Assembly: GCA_963734055.1 (NCBI GenBank) | Contig: CAVTFQ010000007.1 | Location: 372,001-436,000 of the forward strand | Length of the DNA stretch: 64,000 nucleotides | Direction: 5' to 3' | From: CAIWHR01 sp963734055 | GTDB lineage: Bacteria; Pseudomonadota; Gammaproteobacteria; Burkholderiales; Casimicrobiaceae | In this document: positions 33,754-42,165 of the stretch, piece by piece | Layout of the letters: every line of letters begins with the position of its first letter | Numbering within the stretch: position 1 is the stretch's first letter | Translations under genes and position numbers: made by a program | Notes under the pieces: model-generated | Databases searched by the model: none | Told to the model about the DNA's origin: nothing | What the model saw: the letters and a program-made list of their open reading frames with translations, nothing else

Positions 33754-35157
33754 ATGAACTTCCGCAGTCACGACCTCGACGCCCAATCGCGACGCGACCT
33801 GCGGCGCGTGTTGGTCACGGTGGCCGTGGTCCTCACCGCCATCGTCGCGGCCTCGGTCCACTTCCTAAAGCCTTTGCCCCCGCGCCACGTCGTGTTCGCG
33901 TCGGGCGCCGAGTTCGGCATGTACCACCGATACGCCAAGCGCTACCGCGAGATCCTGGCCCGCGACGGCGTCATCGTCGAGGAGCGGATGACGAATGGCG
34001 CCGACGAGAATCTCGCGCTGCTCCGCGATCCGAAATCCGGGGTGGACGTGGCGCTCACCCAGGGCGGCATCGCCACTGCAGCCGACGGCGACAGCATCAT
34101 GATGATCGCGACGCTGTACTACGAGCCGCTCTGGCTCTTCCACCGCGCTTCCTACCCGTTCACCGGGGTGAACGATCTCGTCGGGAAGCGGATCGCGGTC
34201 GGCGCCGAAGGCAGCGGCACGCGCACGCTCATCGAGGCGATCCTCGCTGCGAACGACGTCACCCGGGCCAATGCCGAGCTTGTCGGTGTCGCCGGCACCA
34301 AAGCGCTCGCTGCGCTGCGCGCAGGCGAGCTCGACGTCGCGCTCTTCGTCGGCGGCGCGCACACGCCTTTGCTCCAGGAGGCGCTGCGCGACCCCGCGCT
34401 CCGGCTCGCGCCGATCGCCCGCGCCGAGGCCTACGCCCGCCGGTTTCCCTACATCACGAAGCTCACGCTACCGACCGGGACGATCGACCTCGCCCGGAAC
34501 ATTCCCCCCCAGGACGTCGAGCTGATCGGGACCAAGGCCATGCTCGTCGCGCGCGCGGACCTGCATCCGGCGCTCGTCAACCTCCTGTTCGACGCGGCGC
34601 GCGAGATTCACGGCGGACAGGGCTACTTCGAGAGCGCCGGCGAGTTTCCGAATACGACGCAGGTCGACCTTCCGGTGTCGCTCGAGGCCGATCGGCACCG
34701 GAAGTTCGGGCCGAGTCTGCTCCATAGGTACCTTCCGTTCTGGGTCGCGACGGTCGTCGAACGGACGATCATCCTCGTGGTGCCGCTGCTCGTCCTCCTC
34801 GTTCCGCTGATGAACTTCCTGCCGCAGTTCCTTCGCTACCGCGTGCGTTCGCGGGTTTTCCGGTGGTATGGCGAGCTCGCGCTGCTCGAGCGCGACATCC
34901 GGACGCGGGCAGCGCCGCTGCCGCTCGATGGCTGGCGGCGCGACCTCGATCGCATCGAGGAGGCAGCGGCTCAGATCCGCGCCCCGGCGAGCTACGCGAG
35001 CGAGGCGTACACGCTGCGCGAGCACATCGGCATCGTCCGCCGCGAGGTCGAGACCCGAGCGCGCGGGTTCACCGCTGGAAGCGCAGCAGCCCCGACCGGT
35101 GCCGATGAGCCCGAGCGCTACACGGCCGGGACCGGCCTCGGAGGCGGGCCGACGTAG
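33754..35157 (+). CDS. TAXI-family TRAP solute-binding protein, membrane-anchored
   Basis: A 467-residue protein. An N-terminal membrane anchor (about 18-38) is followed by the solute-binding fold (VVFASGAEFGMYHRYAKRYREIL, ALTQGGIAT, IAVGAEGSGTRTLIEAILAANDV, LRAGELDVALFVGGA) typical of TAXI receptors. A second hydrophobic segment at about 335-360 precedes a C-terminal charged helical region of about 100 residues. The two-anchor form is known for large TAXI-like proteins that may not feed a transporter; no TRAP membrane subunits are nearby. The ATG at 33754 is chosen over an upstream frame. Its 3' end overlaps the convergent citryl-CoA-lyase gene by 40 nt. Confidence 0.85.
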   Translation: MNFRSHDLDAQSRRDLRRVLVTVAVVLTAIVAASVHFLKPLPPRHVVFASGAEFGMYHRYAKRYREILARDGVIVEERMTNGADENLALLRDPKSGVDVALTQGGIATAADGDSIMMIATLYYEPLWLFHRASYPFTGVNDLVGKRIAVGAEGSGTRTLIEAILAANDVTRANAELVGVAGTKALAALRAGELDVALFVGGAHTPLLQEALRDPALRLAPIARAEAYARRFPYITKLTLPTGTIDLARNIPPQDVELIGTKAMLVARADLHPALVNLLFDAAREIHGGQGYFESAGEFPNTTQVDLPVSLEADRHRKFGPSLLHRYLPFWVATVVERTIILVVPLLVLLVPLMNFLPQFLRYRVRSRVFRWYGELALLERDIRTRAAPLPLDGWRRDLDRIEEAAAQIRAPASYASEAYTLREHIGIVRREVETRARGFTAGSAAAPTGADEPERYTAGTGLGGGPT

Positions 35158-35954
35158 GCAGGCGTGTAGCGGCGCGGAATCGGTCCCTTGTTGCGGCCGC
35201 CCTCCTGCGTCTGCTCCCACGCATGCGCGAGGATGCCGACCGAGCGCGACAGGCAGAAGAGGCCGCGCGCGAGCGGCGGCGGAAAGCCGAGCTCGGCGTA
35301 GATCACCGCTGTCGCGCCATCGATGTTCATCGGAATCCGGCGACCCTTCTCGCGCTCGAGCGCCGCCTCGATCGCGCGGCCGATCCGCGCGTACTTGCCC
35401 GACACCGTGCCGGCGGCGGCGGCCTGATCGACGAGCTCGAGCAGCCGCGGCGAGCGCGGATCGAGCGGGTGGAAGCGGTGCCCGTATCCGGGAATGATCT
35501 TGCCGTGCTCGGCAACGAACGCAGCGAGTCCCGCCTCGACGGCGGCGGTCTCGTCGGCGCCGCCCTCGATGCGGTGCAGGATCGCCTCGAACAGCTCGAC
35601 CGACTGCTCGCCGGCGCCGCCGTGGATGTCGCCCAGCACGTTCACCGCCGAGCCCATCGCGTTGTTGAGGCCGACCCCGCAGGTCGCGGCCATGCGCGCG
35701 ATCGCGATGCTGGGCGCCTGCGGCCCGTGGTCGACCCCGGCCATGAGCGCGGCATCGAGCAGCGCCGCCTGCGCCGCCGTCGGCAACTCGCCGCGGGTCA
35801 TGAGCCAGATCATCTGCGGGAACGTCACCCGCCCGATCAGGTCCTCGATGGCGTAGCCGCGGAAGCGGATGATGCCCGGCTGCATGTCGATGATCGACGT
35901 GTGCCACCAGTCGCGCATTTCGCGGACCGGGTCGGGCGGCGCCGTGTTTGTCAT
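35118..35954 (-). CDS. Citrate synthase-superfamily protein (citryl-CoA lyase-like)
   Basis: A 278-residue short member of the citrate synthase superfamily. Conserved parts are RGYAIEDLIGRVTFPQMIWLMTRGELP, DHGPQAPSIAIARMAATCGV, NVLGDIHGGAGEQSVELF, IIPGYGHRFHPLDPR (active-site His) and the terminal SRSVGILAHAWEQTQEGGR. Length and the GHRFHPLDPR form resemble citryl-CoA lyases rather than full-length citrate synthase, which is about 430 residues. It probably cleaves or condenses an acyl-CoA with a 2-oxoacid. Its 3' end overlaps the TAXI gene tail by 40 nt on the opposite strand. Confidence 0.8.
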   Translation of the reverse strand: MTNTAPPDPVREMRDWWHTSIIDMQPGIIRFRGYAIEDLIGRVTFPQMIWLMTRGELPTAAQAALLDAALMAGVDHGPQAPSIAIARMAATCGVGLNNAMGSAVNVLGDIHGGAGEQSVELFEAILHRIEGGADETAAVEAGLAAFVAEHGKIIPGYGHRFHPLDPRSPRLLELVDQAAAAGTVSGKYARIGRAIEAALEREKGRRIPMNIDGATAVIYAELGFPPPLARGLFCLSRSVGILAHAWEQTQEGGRNKGPIPRRYTPAYVGPPPRPVPAV

Positions 35955-36075
35955 GGTCGGACCTACCTTTCGAGAGGCGTAAGTCGTTCGGAATCGAGAG
36001 CTCGATCGCGGACGAGACTATACCGTCCCGGCGTCGACGTGCGTCGGTCCCCGGCAGGCCGACGGATGCGGAGTG

Positions 36076-36693
36076 CTACGGTGCCTGCGCGAGCTGCCGC
36101 GCCCGCTTCAGGTCCGCAATCAGATCGGCATTCAGCGCAGCCCGGCCGTCCTCGTCGGGCGCCCGCAGGATCGCGGAGGGATGCCAGGTGGCCACGACAT
36201 GCGCGCCGCTCGCGTGCGCGAGCGATTGTCCGCGAGCGGCGCCAACAGTGACCCTCCTCCCGAGAACCGCGCGCAGCGCCGTCGCGCCCAGCGCGACGAT
36301 GACGCGAGGCCGGATCGCCGCGATCTCGGCGTCGAGCCAATCGATGCAAGCGGCGATCTGCTGCTGGGTCGGCGTCTTGTGGATGCGGCGCTTGCCGCGC
36401 GGCTCCCAGCTGAAGTGCTTTACCGCGTTGGTGAGAAATACATCGTCGTCGGGGATGCCCGCTTCGGACAGCGCGCTACGCAGCGTGCGTCCCGCAGGTC
36501 CGACGAAGGGCTTGCCCTGGCGGTCTTCCTCGTCACCCGGCTGCTCGCCGACGAGCAGCATGCGCGCGCGGCGGCCGCCCTGGCCGGGCACGCCCTGCGT
36601 CGCGTGCTGCCACAGCTCGCACCGGCGGCACGCGTCGATATCGTCCTTCGAGGGAGGGGGCTGCGGCACGGCCCGACACGGCCCTGCAGTCAA
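36076..36693 (-). CDS. UdgX-type uracil-DNA glycosylase
   Basis: A 205-residue protein of the family 4-like uracil-DNA glycosylases. Motif A is VGEQPGDEEDRQGKPFVGPAG, motif B is TWHPSAILRAP, and CxxC cysteines C22/C25 open the iron-sulfur site. The stretch NAVKHFSWEPRGKRRIHKTP carries the UdgX R-loop with H105, the residue that in UdgX forms a covalent bond to the sugar after uracil excision. UdgX proteins bind uracil-DNA tightly. The start is a TTG at 36693 after GGGGTGAAGC; no better start is seen. It lies 24 nt after the small membrane protein on the same strand. Confidence 0.85.
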   Translation of the reverse strand: MTAGPCRAVPQPPPSKDDIDACRRCELWQHATQGVPGQGGRRARMLLVGEQPGDEEDRQGKPFVGPAGRTLRSALSEAGIPDDDVFLTNAVKHFSWEPRGKRRIHKTPTQQQIAACIDWLDAEIAAIRPRVIVALGATALRAVLGRRVTVGAARGQSLAHASGAHVVATWHPSAILRAPDEDGRAALNADLIADLKRARQLAQAP

Positions 36694-36717
36694 GCTTCAC
36701 CCCGGGGTCGGAAACGC

Positions 36718-36873
36718 TCAGCCCGTCCGCGTAATCGTCACGTCGGCGTAGGGATCGACGCTCTTCTGCGAGCGACGGGCGGCGCGGTCCTGATCGCCTG
36801 CCATTCGCATCAGGATCATCACGAACAAGGCACCGAGTACCCAGGCCACTATCCCCAACAGGATCCAGTCCAC
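36718..36873 (-). CDS. Small single-helix membrane protein
   Basis: A 51-codon frame from GTG 36873, with GGGAGGGG just upstream, opening DWILLGIVAWVLGALFVMIL (one hydrophobic helix) followed by a basic, hydrophilic tail ending DVTITRTG. A longer open frame to 36939 exists but lacks a ribosome site. Directly upstream of udgX on the same strand. Not a recognised family. Confidence 0.5.
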   Translation of the reverse strand: MDWILLGIVAWVLGALFVMILMRMAGDQDRAARRSQKSVDPYADVTITRTG

Positions 36874-37148
36874 TCGCCCCTCCCCGCGCAAATCCGAAAC
36901 GCCCGCGCCCGCCAATTCGGCGCATTCTCGTCGATCCAACGGGGGCGTCCTTGTCCGAGATCAATGAAGGGCGGTGGCCGACCTTCGAAGCCCCAAGACC
37001 ATGATTCTATTATGGGGGTCTTTGGTCTCGCGGTCGGCATGCGCCGGCACGAAGCCGGGGAGGGCGAGCGGCGAAGCGGCGTGAGCGGATTATCGGCGCG
37101 GCTTGCTCTGTCACAATGTCATGCAAGGCAATCGAGGGAGAGGGAGTC

Positions 37149-38387
37149 GTGAAGATCATCAAGGCCGAGGTCGTCGTCACGAGCCCGGATCGCAATTTCG
37201 TTTCTCTCAAGATTACGACCGACGAGGGGCACACGGGCTTGGGCGATGCCACGCTGAACGGGCGGGAGCTCGCGGTCGTGAGCTACCTCAGGGACCATGT
37301 GGCTCCGCTGCTGATCGGCAAGGATCCCCACCGCATCGAGGATACCTGGCAGTTCCTGTATCGAAGCGCGTACTGGCGGCGCGGCCCGGTCACGATGGCG
37401 GCCATTGCGGCGGTCGACGTCGCGCTCTGGGACATCAAGGCCAAGGCGGCAGGCCTCCCGCTCTACCAGCTCCTGGGCGGGGCCTGTCGTACCGGCTGCC
37501 TGGCCTACGGTCACGCGAGCGGAAAGGATCTCGCGGAGCTCTTCGACTCGGTACGCCGGCACCTGGAGCAGGGCTATCGAGCCATCCGGATCCAATCCGG
37601 CGTGCCCGGGCTTCGTGCGATCTACGGCGTCGCGTCGAATCCCGTCGCGCAAGGGAACGTGGGCAAGCGCTACGATCACGAGCCCGCGCAGCGCGCGCCG
37701 CTGCCCGCCGAGGAAGACTGGGACACGCAAGCCTACCTGCGGCACGTGCCGGGCGTTTTTGAAGCCGTGCGCGCCGAGTTCGGTCCCGAGCTCCCGCTCC
37801 TGCACGACGGCCATCACCGGATGACGCCGATTCAGGCGGCACGCCTTGGAAAGTCGCTGGAACCGTTTGACCTGTTCTGGCTGGAAGACTGTACGCCGGC
37901 CGAGAATCAGGAGGCTTTGCGGCTCGTGCGGCAGCACACCATCACGCCCCTCGCGATCGGCGAAATCTTCAATACGGTGTGGGACTACCAGAGCCTCGTT
38001 CGGGAGCAGTTGATCGACTACGTGCGGAGCGCCGTCACCCATGCGGGCGGCATCTCGCCGATGAGGAAGATCATGGATTTCGCCGCGCAGTACCAGATCA
38101 AGTCCGGAATGCACGGTCCCACCGACATTTCGCCGATCGGAATGGCCGCGGCGCTGCACCTCGGGCTGGCCATTCACAACTTCGGAATCCAGGAGTACAT
38201 GCAGCACGGCGAAGCGACCAACCGGGTGTTTCAGCAGTCCTTCACCTTCCGGGACGGCCTGCTGCATCCCGGCGACAAGCCGGGCCTTGGCGTCGAGCTC
38301 GACATCGACGCCGCGGGCAAGTATCCCTATCAGACGGCCTATCTGCCGTTCAATCGCCTGGCCGACGGAACCGTCCACGATTGGTGA
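37149..38387 (+). CDS. manD: Mannonate dehydratase-like enolase-superfamily enzyme
   Basis: A 412-residue protein of the enolase superfamily, mandelate racemase subgroup, closest in pattern to ManD/RspA: KIIKAEVVVTSPDRNFVSLKI, GRELAVVSYLRDHVAPLLIG, RGPVTMAAIAAVDVALWDIK, the barrel motifs LLHDGHHRMTPIQA and FWLEDCTPAENQE (metal ligands Asp and Glu) and AIGEIFNTVWDY (third ligand). Family members dehydrate D-mannonate or D-gluconate, or are nearly inactive. The start is GTG 37149 with GGGAGAGGG upstream; this gives the usual KIIKAEV opening. It is monocistronic in the window, between the UdgX block and the ars operon. Confidence 0.85.
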   Translation: MKIIKAEVVVTSPDRNFVSLKITTDEGHTGLGDATLNGRELAVVSYLRDHVAPLLIGKDPHRIEDTWQFLYRSAYWRRGPVTMAAIAAVDVALWDIKAKAAGLPLYQLLGGACRTGCLAYGHASGKDLAELFDSVRRHLEQGYRAIRIQSGVPGLRAIYGVASNPVAQGNVGKRYDHEPAQRAPLPAEEDWDTQAYLRHVPGVFEAVRAEFGPELPLLHDGHHRMTPIQAARLGKSLEPFDLFWLEDCTPAENQEALRLVRQHTITPLAIGEIFNTVWDYQSLVREQLIDYVRSAVTHAGGISPMRKIMDFAAQYQIKSGMHGPTDISPIGMAAALHLGLAIHNFGIQEYMQHGEATNRVFQQSFTFRDGLLHPGDKPGLGVELDIDAAGKYPYQTAYLPFNRLADGTVHDW

Positions 38388-38598
38388 CCCGGCAACAGGG
38401 AAAGCGCCGCCGCGTACCGGCGCTCGAGAACGCGCGGTCAAGGGCAGGGCGTGAGCGTCACCGCGGGCTGGCAGGCACATGGCCCGGCCGCTTCCGGAAC
38501 GCGGCCGATGCGTGACCTGCCGGTCGGTAGAGCGAAGGGGACACGTCGGTCCGGGTGACTGCCCGAACGGGCACTCGTTGACATCCCGCCGTCGATTC

Positions 38599-38616
38599 CA
38601 TATTATTCGAAATATG
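38599..38616. promoter_or_regulatory. ArsR-type operator over the arsR start codon
   Basis: CATATT, ATTCGA, AATATG: inverted 6-bp arms around a TTCGAA-containing centre; the last three bases are the arsR ATG. ArsR/SmtB repressors bind AT-rich palindromes of this kind. The overlap with the start codon suggests a leaderless or very short-leader transcript, consistent with no ribosome site upstream. Confidence 0.5.
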
Positions 38617-38988
38617 AAAACGAAATCGGCGCTGGCGGCCCTGGGCGCGCTGGCGCAGGAAAGTCGCCTCGCGATCTTCCGCCTCCTGGTGCGGCATGCC
38701 CCGGAAGGGATGCCGGCCGGGGCCATTGCCGAGCACCTCGGCGTGCCGCCTGCGACGATCTCCTTCCACCTGAAGGAACTGACCCATGCGGGGCTCATCG
38801 CCGCGCATCCGCAGAGCCGATTCATCTGGTACCGCGCCGATCTCGACGCGATGAACGGCCTGGTCGGCTACCTGACCGAGAATTGCTGCAGCTCCAGTGC
38901 CGTTTGCGACCCGGCGTGTCTCCCTGCGGGGATCCGGCAGCCGGCGGCGCGTCCCTTAACCTCTGCCAGGAAGAGCAAATCGTCATGA
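38614..38988 (+). CDS. arsR: ArsR-family As(III)-responsive repressor
   Basis: A 124-residue winged-helix repressor: ALAQESRLAIFRLLVRHAPEGM, recognition region VPPATISFHLKELTHAGLI, wing HPQSRFIWYRADL. Near the C-terminus ENCC (C91/C92) with C98 and C102 provides cysteines suited to As(III) binding, as in the ArsR group with C-terminal vicinal cysteines. It represses its operon until arsenite binds. The ATG at 38614 is chosen because the family's N-terminus begins here; a longer frame exists. Its stop overlaps the arsI start (ATGA). Confidence 0.9.
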   Translation: MKTKSALAALGALAQESRLAIFRLLVRHAPEGMPAGAIAEHLGVPPATISFHLKELTHAGLIAAHPQSRFIWYRADLDAMNGLVGYLTENCCSSSAVCDPACLPAGIRQPAARPLTSARKSKSS

Positions 38989-39494
38989 AACGCTTCCATG
39001 TCCACGTCGGCGTCGAAAGCCTCGAGCAGAGCATCCGCTTCTATTCGGGCCTGTTCGGCGCGCCTCCAACGGTGCGCAAGCCCGACTACGCAAAGTGGAT
39101 GATCGACGACCCGCGCCTCAACTTCGCGATCGCTGAGCGCGGGGGCCGCACGGGAGTGAACCACCTTGGCCTGCAGGTCGACTCGGCCGAGGAGCTCCAA
39201 GGCGTCCGCGAGCGCTTCTCCGCTGCCGACGCAGCGACGGTGCAGGACGAGCCGGGGAGCAGCTGCTGCTACGCGAAGTCGGACAAGCACTGGGTGACCG
39301 ATCCTCAGGGCATCGCCTGGGAGGGCTATCACACGCTCGTCAGCATTTCCTACTTCGACGGCGACACTCCGCCGGAAGGGAAGGCCGCCCCAGCGGGCTG
39401 CTGCCCCACGGACCGAGCGCCCGGGCCGGCGGCGGACGCATGCTGCACGCCAGGAGCGGCATCGATCACGTTTCGCACTCGTCCCCGCACTTGA
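38985..39494 (+). CDS. arsI: ArsI-like VOC protein (C-As lyase / CadI family)
   Basis: A 169-residue VOC-fold protein of the ArsI/CadI family. Likely Fe(II) ligands are H5, H60 and E113 and a vicinal cysteine pair C94-C95 in GSSCCYAKSDKHWVTDPQG is the As-binding site of ArsI, which cleaves the carbon-arsenic bond of trivalent organoarsenicals using O2. The extension after residue 130 has two more CC pairs (GCCPTD, ACCTPG). The start overlaps the arsR stop, so it is co-translated, and GGAAGAG lies upstream. CadI-type cadmium proteins are the alternative. Confidence 0.8.
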   Translation: MKRFHVHVGVESLEQSIRFYSGLFGAPPTVRKPDYAKWMIDDPRLNFAIAERGGRTGVNHLGLQVDSAEELQGVRERFSAADAATVQDEPGSSCCYAKSDKHWVTDPQGIAWEGYHTLVSISYFDGDTPPEGKAAPAGCCPTDRAPGPAADACCTPGAASITFRTRPRT

Positions 39495-39597
39495 ACATCG
39501 AGCTGCATCCGCGCGGGCCACTTTTCGCGCTGCGCATCCGGAGCGTTGAATGGTTTGCCCGGCCCACACCGCCTTCCCCCTTCCCTGGAGTCGCCCA

Positions 39598-40122
39598 ATG
39601 GCTGCCGGACAACGGCCGTTCAATGTCCTCTTCCTCTGCACCGGTAACTCGGCGCGCAGCGTCATCGCTGAATCCGTTCTCCGACAAGTCGGCGCGGGCC
39701 GATTCGCGTCCCACAGCGCGGGGTCGCACCCGACGGGCATGGTCAACCCGTTCGCGCTCGAGTTCCTTCGGGCGAATCGGATGCCGACCGACGGCCTGCG
39801 CAGCAAGGACTGGAGCGAGTTCGCGCAGCCGGGCTCCCCGCCGCTCGACTTCGTGTTTACGGTTTGCGACAAGGCCGCGGGGGAGGTTTGCCCGGTCTGG
39901 CCGGGCCAGCCGATGACGGCGCACTGGGGCGTCCCCGACCCGGCCGCGGTAGAAGGCAGCGACGATCAGAAGCGCAAGGCATTCTCCGTCACCGGCCACA
40001 TCCTGCTGAATCGCATCCGCCTGTTCGTCAGCCTGCCGCTCGCCAAGCTCGATCGCTTGACGCTCGCGAAGAAGCTCTCCGATATCGGCAAGGCGTCGAC
40101 GCCTGACGGCGCCGCGGCCTGA
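39598..40122 (+). CDS. arsC: Arsenate reductase, LMW-phosphatase type
   Basis: A 174-residue protein with the P-loop LFLCTGNSARS (nucleophile C14), the pattern of low-molecular-weight tyrosine-phosphatase-type arsenate reductases. Further Cys residues in FTVCDKAAGEVCPVWPG provide the resolving thiols. It reduces As(V) to As(III), which ACR3 then exports. The frame is open 48 nt further upstream; the ATG at 39598 matches the family start. It follows arsI after about 100 nt. Confidence 0.9.
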   Translation: MAAGQRPFNVLFLCTGNSARSVIAESVLRQVGAGRFASHSAGSHPTGMVNPFALEFLRANRMPTDGLRSKDWSEFAQPGSPPLDFVFTVCDKAAGEVCPVWPGQPMTAHWGVPDPAAVEGSDDQKRKAFSVTGHILLNRIRLFVSLPLAKLDRLTLAKKLSDIGKASTPDGAAA

Positions 40123-40209
40123 CGGTCACCGAGGCCGGGGTCTACATCTCCCAATCTGGACGGTGCACCGTCCGACCGGGACCGCGCGGCAGAGCAAGCG
40201 AAGCCTTCG

Positions 40210-41328
40210 ATGGCGACCCCAACTGGAGCGATGCTCGAGCAGAGCGCGCGCGCGCCCATGAGCGTGTTCGAGCGCTATCTGTCGATATGGGTCTTCCTGT
40301 GCATTGTGGCGGGCATCGCGGCGGGCCAGGCGTTGCCCGGCCTGTTTCAGACGATCGGCCGGTTGGAGGTGGCCAGGGTCAACCTGCCCGTCGGGTTGCT
40401 GATCTGGGTGATGATCATTCCGATGCTGATGAAGGTGGACTTCGGCGCGTTGCACGAAGTCCGGCAGCATGTGCGCGGCATCGGCGTCACGCTCCTGGTG
40501 AATTGGCTGATCAAGCCGTTCTCGATGGCATTCCTCGGATGGTTGTTCATCCGGCATCTCTTTGCGCCGCTGCTGCCTGCGGATCAGCTCGACAGCTATA
40601 TCGCCGGGTTGATCCTTCTGGCCGCGGCACCGTGCACGGCGATGGTGTTCGTCTGGAGCCGGCTGTCGAACGGCGATCCGCTGTTCACGTTGTCCCAGGT
40701 CGCGCTCAACGACAGCATCATGGTCGTGGCGTTCGCTCCGCTGGTGGCGTTTCTCCTCGGCATTTCGGCCATCACCGTGCCATGGGCAACGCTGTTGACC
40801 TCGGTGGTGCTCTACATCGTCATCCCCGTGGTTCTCGCGCAACTTTGGCGGACGGCCCTGCTGGGCGCCAACGGCGACAAGGGAAGGGCGGCGTTCGACG
40901 CGGTGATCGCCCGGATCGGGCCATGGTCCATTGCAGCCCTGCTGACCACGCTCGTCCTGCTGTTTGCCTTCCAGGGCGAAGCCATCCTGCGTCAGCCGCT
41001 CGTCATCGCGCTCCTCGCGGTGCCCATTCTCGTGCAGGTCTTCTTCAACTCGTCGGTGGCGTACCTCCTGAACAGGGCGTTGGGAGAGAAGCACGATGTC
41101 GCTTGTCCATCGGCTCTGATTGGAGCCTCCAACTTTTTTGAATTGGCGGTGGCCACCGCGATCAGCCTGTTCGGATTCAACTCGGGCGCGGCGCTGGCCA
41201 CCGTGGTCGGTGTGCTGATCGAGGTTCCGGTCATGCTGCTGGTCGTAAGAGTGGTCAATGCCAGCAAGGGGTGGTACGAGAGCCGCGACGCCATCCAGGT
41301 CACCGGACAGAAGTCCCGCCGCACCTGA
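40210..41328 (+). CDS. acr3: ACR3-family arsenite efflux permease
   Basis: A 372-residue membrane protein with about ten hydrophobic segments. The ACR3 cysteine is C142 in AAAPCTAMVFVWSRLSNGDP, essential in the family, and LNDSIMVVAFAPLVAFLLG and ASNFFELAVATAISLFG are ACR3 motifs. It exports arsenite driven by the proton gradient. It closes the arsR-arsI-arsC-acr3 operon. The first 18 residues are weakly conserved, so a start at M17 is possible. Confidence 0.92.
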   Translation: MATPTGAMLEQSARAPMSVFERYLSIWVFLCIVAGIAAGQALPGLFQTIGRLEVARVNLPVGLLIWVMIIPMLMKVDFGALHEVRQHVRGIGVTLLVNWLIKPFSMAFLGWLFIRHLFAPLLPADQLDSYIAGLILLAAAPCTAMVFVWSRLSNGDPLFTLSQVALNDSIMVVAFAPLVAFLLGISAITVPWATLLTSVVLYIVIPVVLAQLWRTALLGANGDKGRAAFDAVIARIGPWSIAALLTTLVLLFAFQGEAILRQPLVIALLAVPILVQVFFNSSVAYLLNRALGEKHDVACPSALIGASNFFELAVATAISLFGFNSGAALATVVGVLIEVPVMLLVVRVVNASKGWYESRDAIQVTGQKSRRT

Positions 41329-41551
41329 CGTTGCCATCGGCGCCCGGAGTTGGGACGAAGCGGCCGGCGCATGGCGGCTGCTGAGCGCGGACGACCTCGG
41401 AATGACTTCACGCCGCGCCTGACTGGCGGCGGTCGCCTGCTGGCCCGTGGACGTTGGATTCCTTTTCCCGAGGTTTGTGGCACTGTATCGCCGTTACCGT
41501 CCGCGCGCGGTTCGCGAAGCGGGTTGAGGCGAGCCCGCAAGGGAGGAGGAG

Positions 41552-42100
41552 ATGGAGTCGGAGCAGGGGGCGCGAGGCAGCGCACTGATCGAGGGACACG
41601 ACTGGAGCCCGGAGGTCGAGCAGCTCCTCGAAGACTGGCACAAACGCTGCTATGCGGCGCAATCCGCGCATTACGCATCGGCGGATCTGTTTCGACTGCT
41701 CAACTACCTCGTCGGCATACCTGCAGTCGCATTCGCGAGCATCGTCGGGACGGCGATCTTCGCGAGCCTGGACAGGACCGACACGTCGCGGACGGTCACT
41801 CTCTGGGTGGCCTCAACCAGCATCCTGGCGGCGGTGCTCGCCGGACTCCAGACGTTCCTGCGGTTCCCGGAGCGCGCGGCCAGGCACGCGAGCGCCGGCG
41901 ACTGGTACTCGGCGATCCGGCGCGACATCGAGCAGACGCGGCACCTACCGGTCGAATCCCGCGGAAAGGCTAAAGATTGCCTCGACCGGATCCGAAAGGA
42001 AATGAACCGCGTCGTGCAGGACGCACCCGAACTGAGCGCGCGCAACTGGAAACGGGAGGCTGCGCGTTTCGGCGTCAAGGAGCCGCACGAGCGGCCTTGA
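41552..42100 (+). CDS. SLATT-domain (two-helix) membrane protein
   Basis: A 182-residue protein. Residues about 20-140 show the SLATT pattern: DWHKRCYAAQSAHYASADLFRLLNYLVGIPAVAFASIVGTAIF (first transmembrane helix), a short loop and TVTLWVASTSILAAVLAGLQTFL (second). SLATT domains are predicted pore-forming effectors of nucleotide-triggered conflict systems. No SMODS, SLOG or other sensor gene adjoins it, so it is a stand-alone form. GGGAGGAGG lies just before the ATG. It follows acr3 after about 220 nt of sequence where I see no other gene. Confidence 0.7.
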   Translation: MESEQGARGSALIEGHDWSPEVEQLLEDWHKRCYAAQSAHYASADLFRLLNYLVGIPAVAFASIVGTAIFASLDRTDTSRTVTLWVASTSILAAVLAGLQTFLRFPERAARHASAGDWYSAIRRDIEQTRHLPVESRGKAKDCLDRIRKEMNRVVQDAPELSARNWKREAARFGVKEPHERP

Positions 42101-42165
42101 CCCGACCGGATGCGAGCCGCCACTGCTCGCGGCAGCTCGTTTCCTCGCCTTTCCTTGTCAGAGAG

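Noticed and set aside
37002..37035. Inverted AAGACC/GGTCTT near the manD leader
   Set aside because: Only six base pairs with a long loop; no T-run or known operator resemblance.
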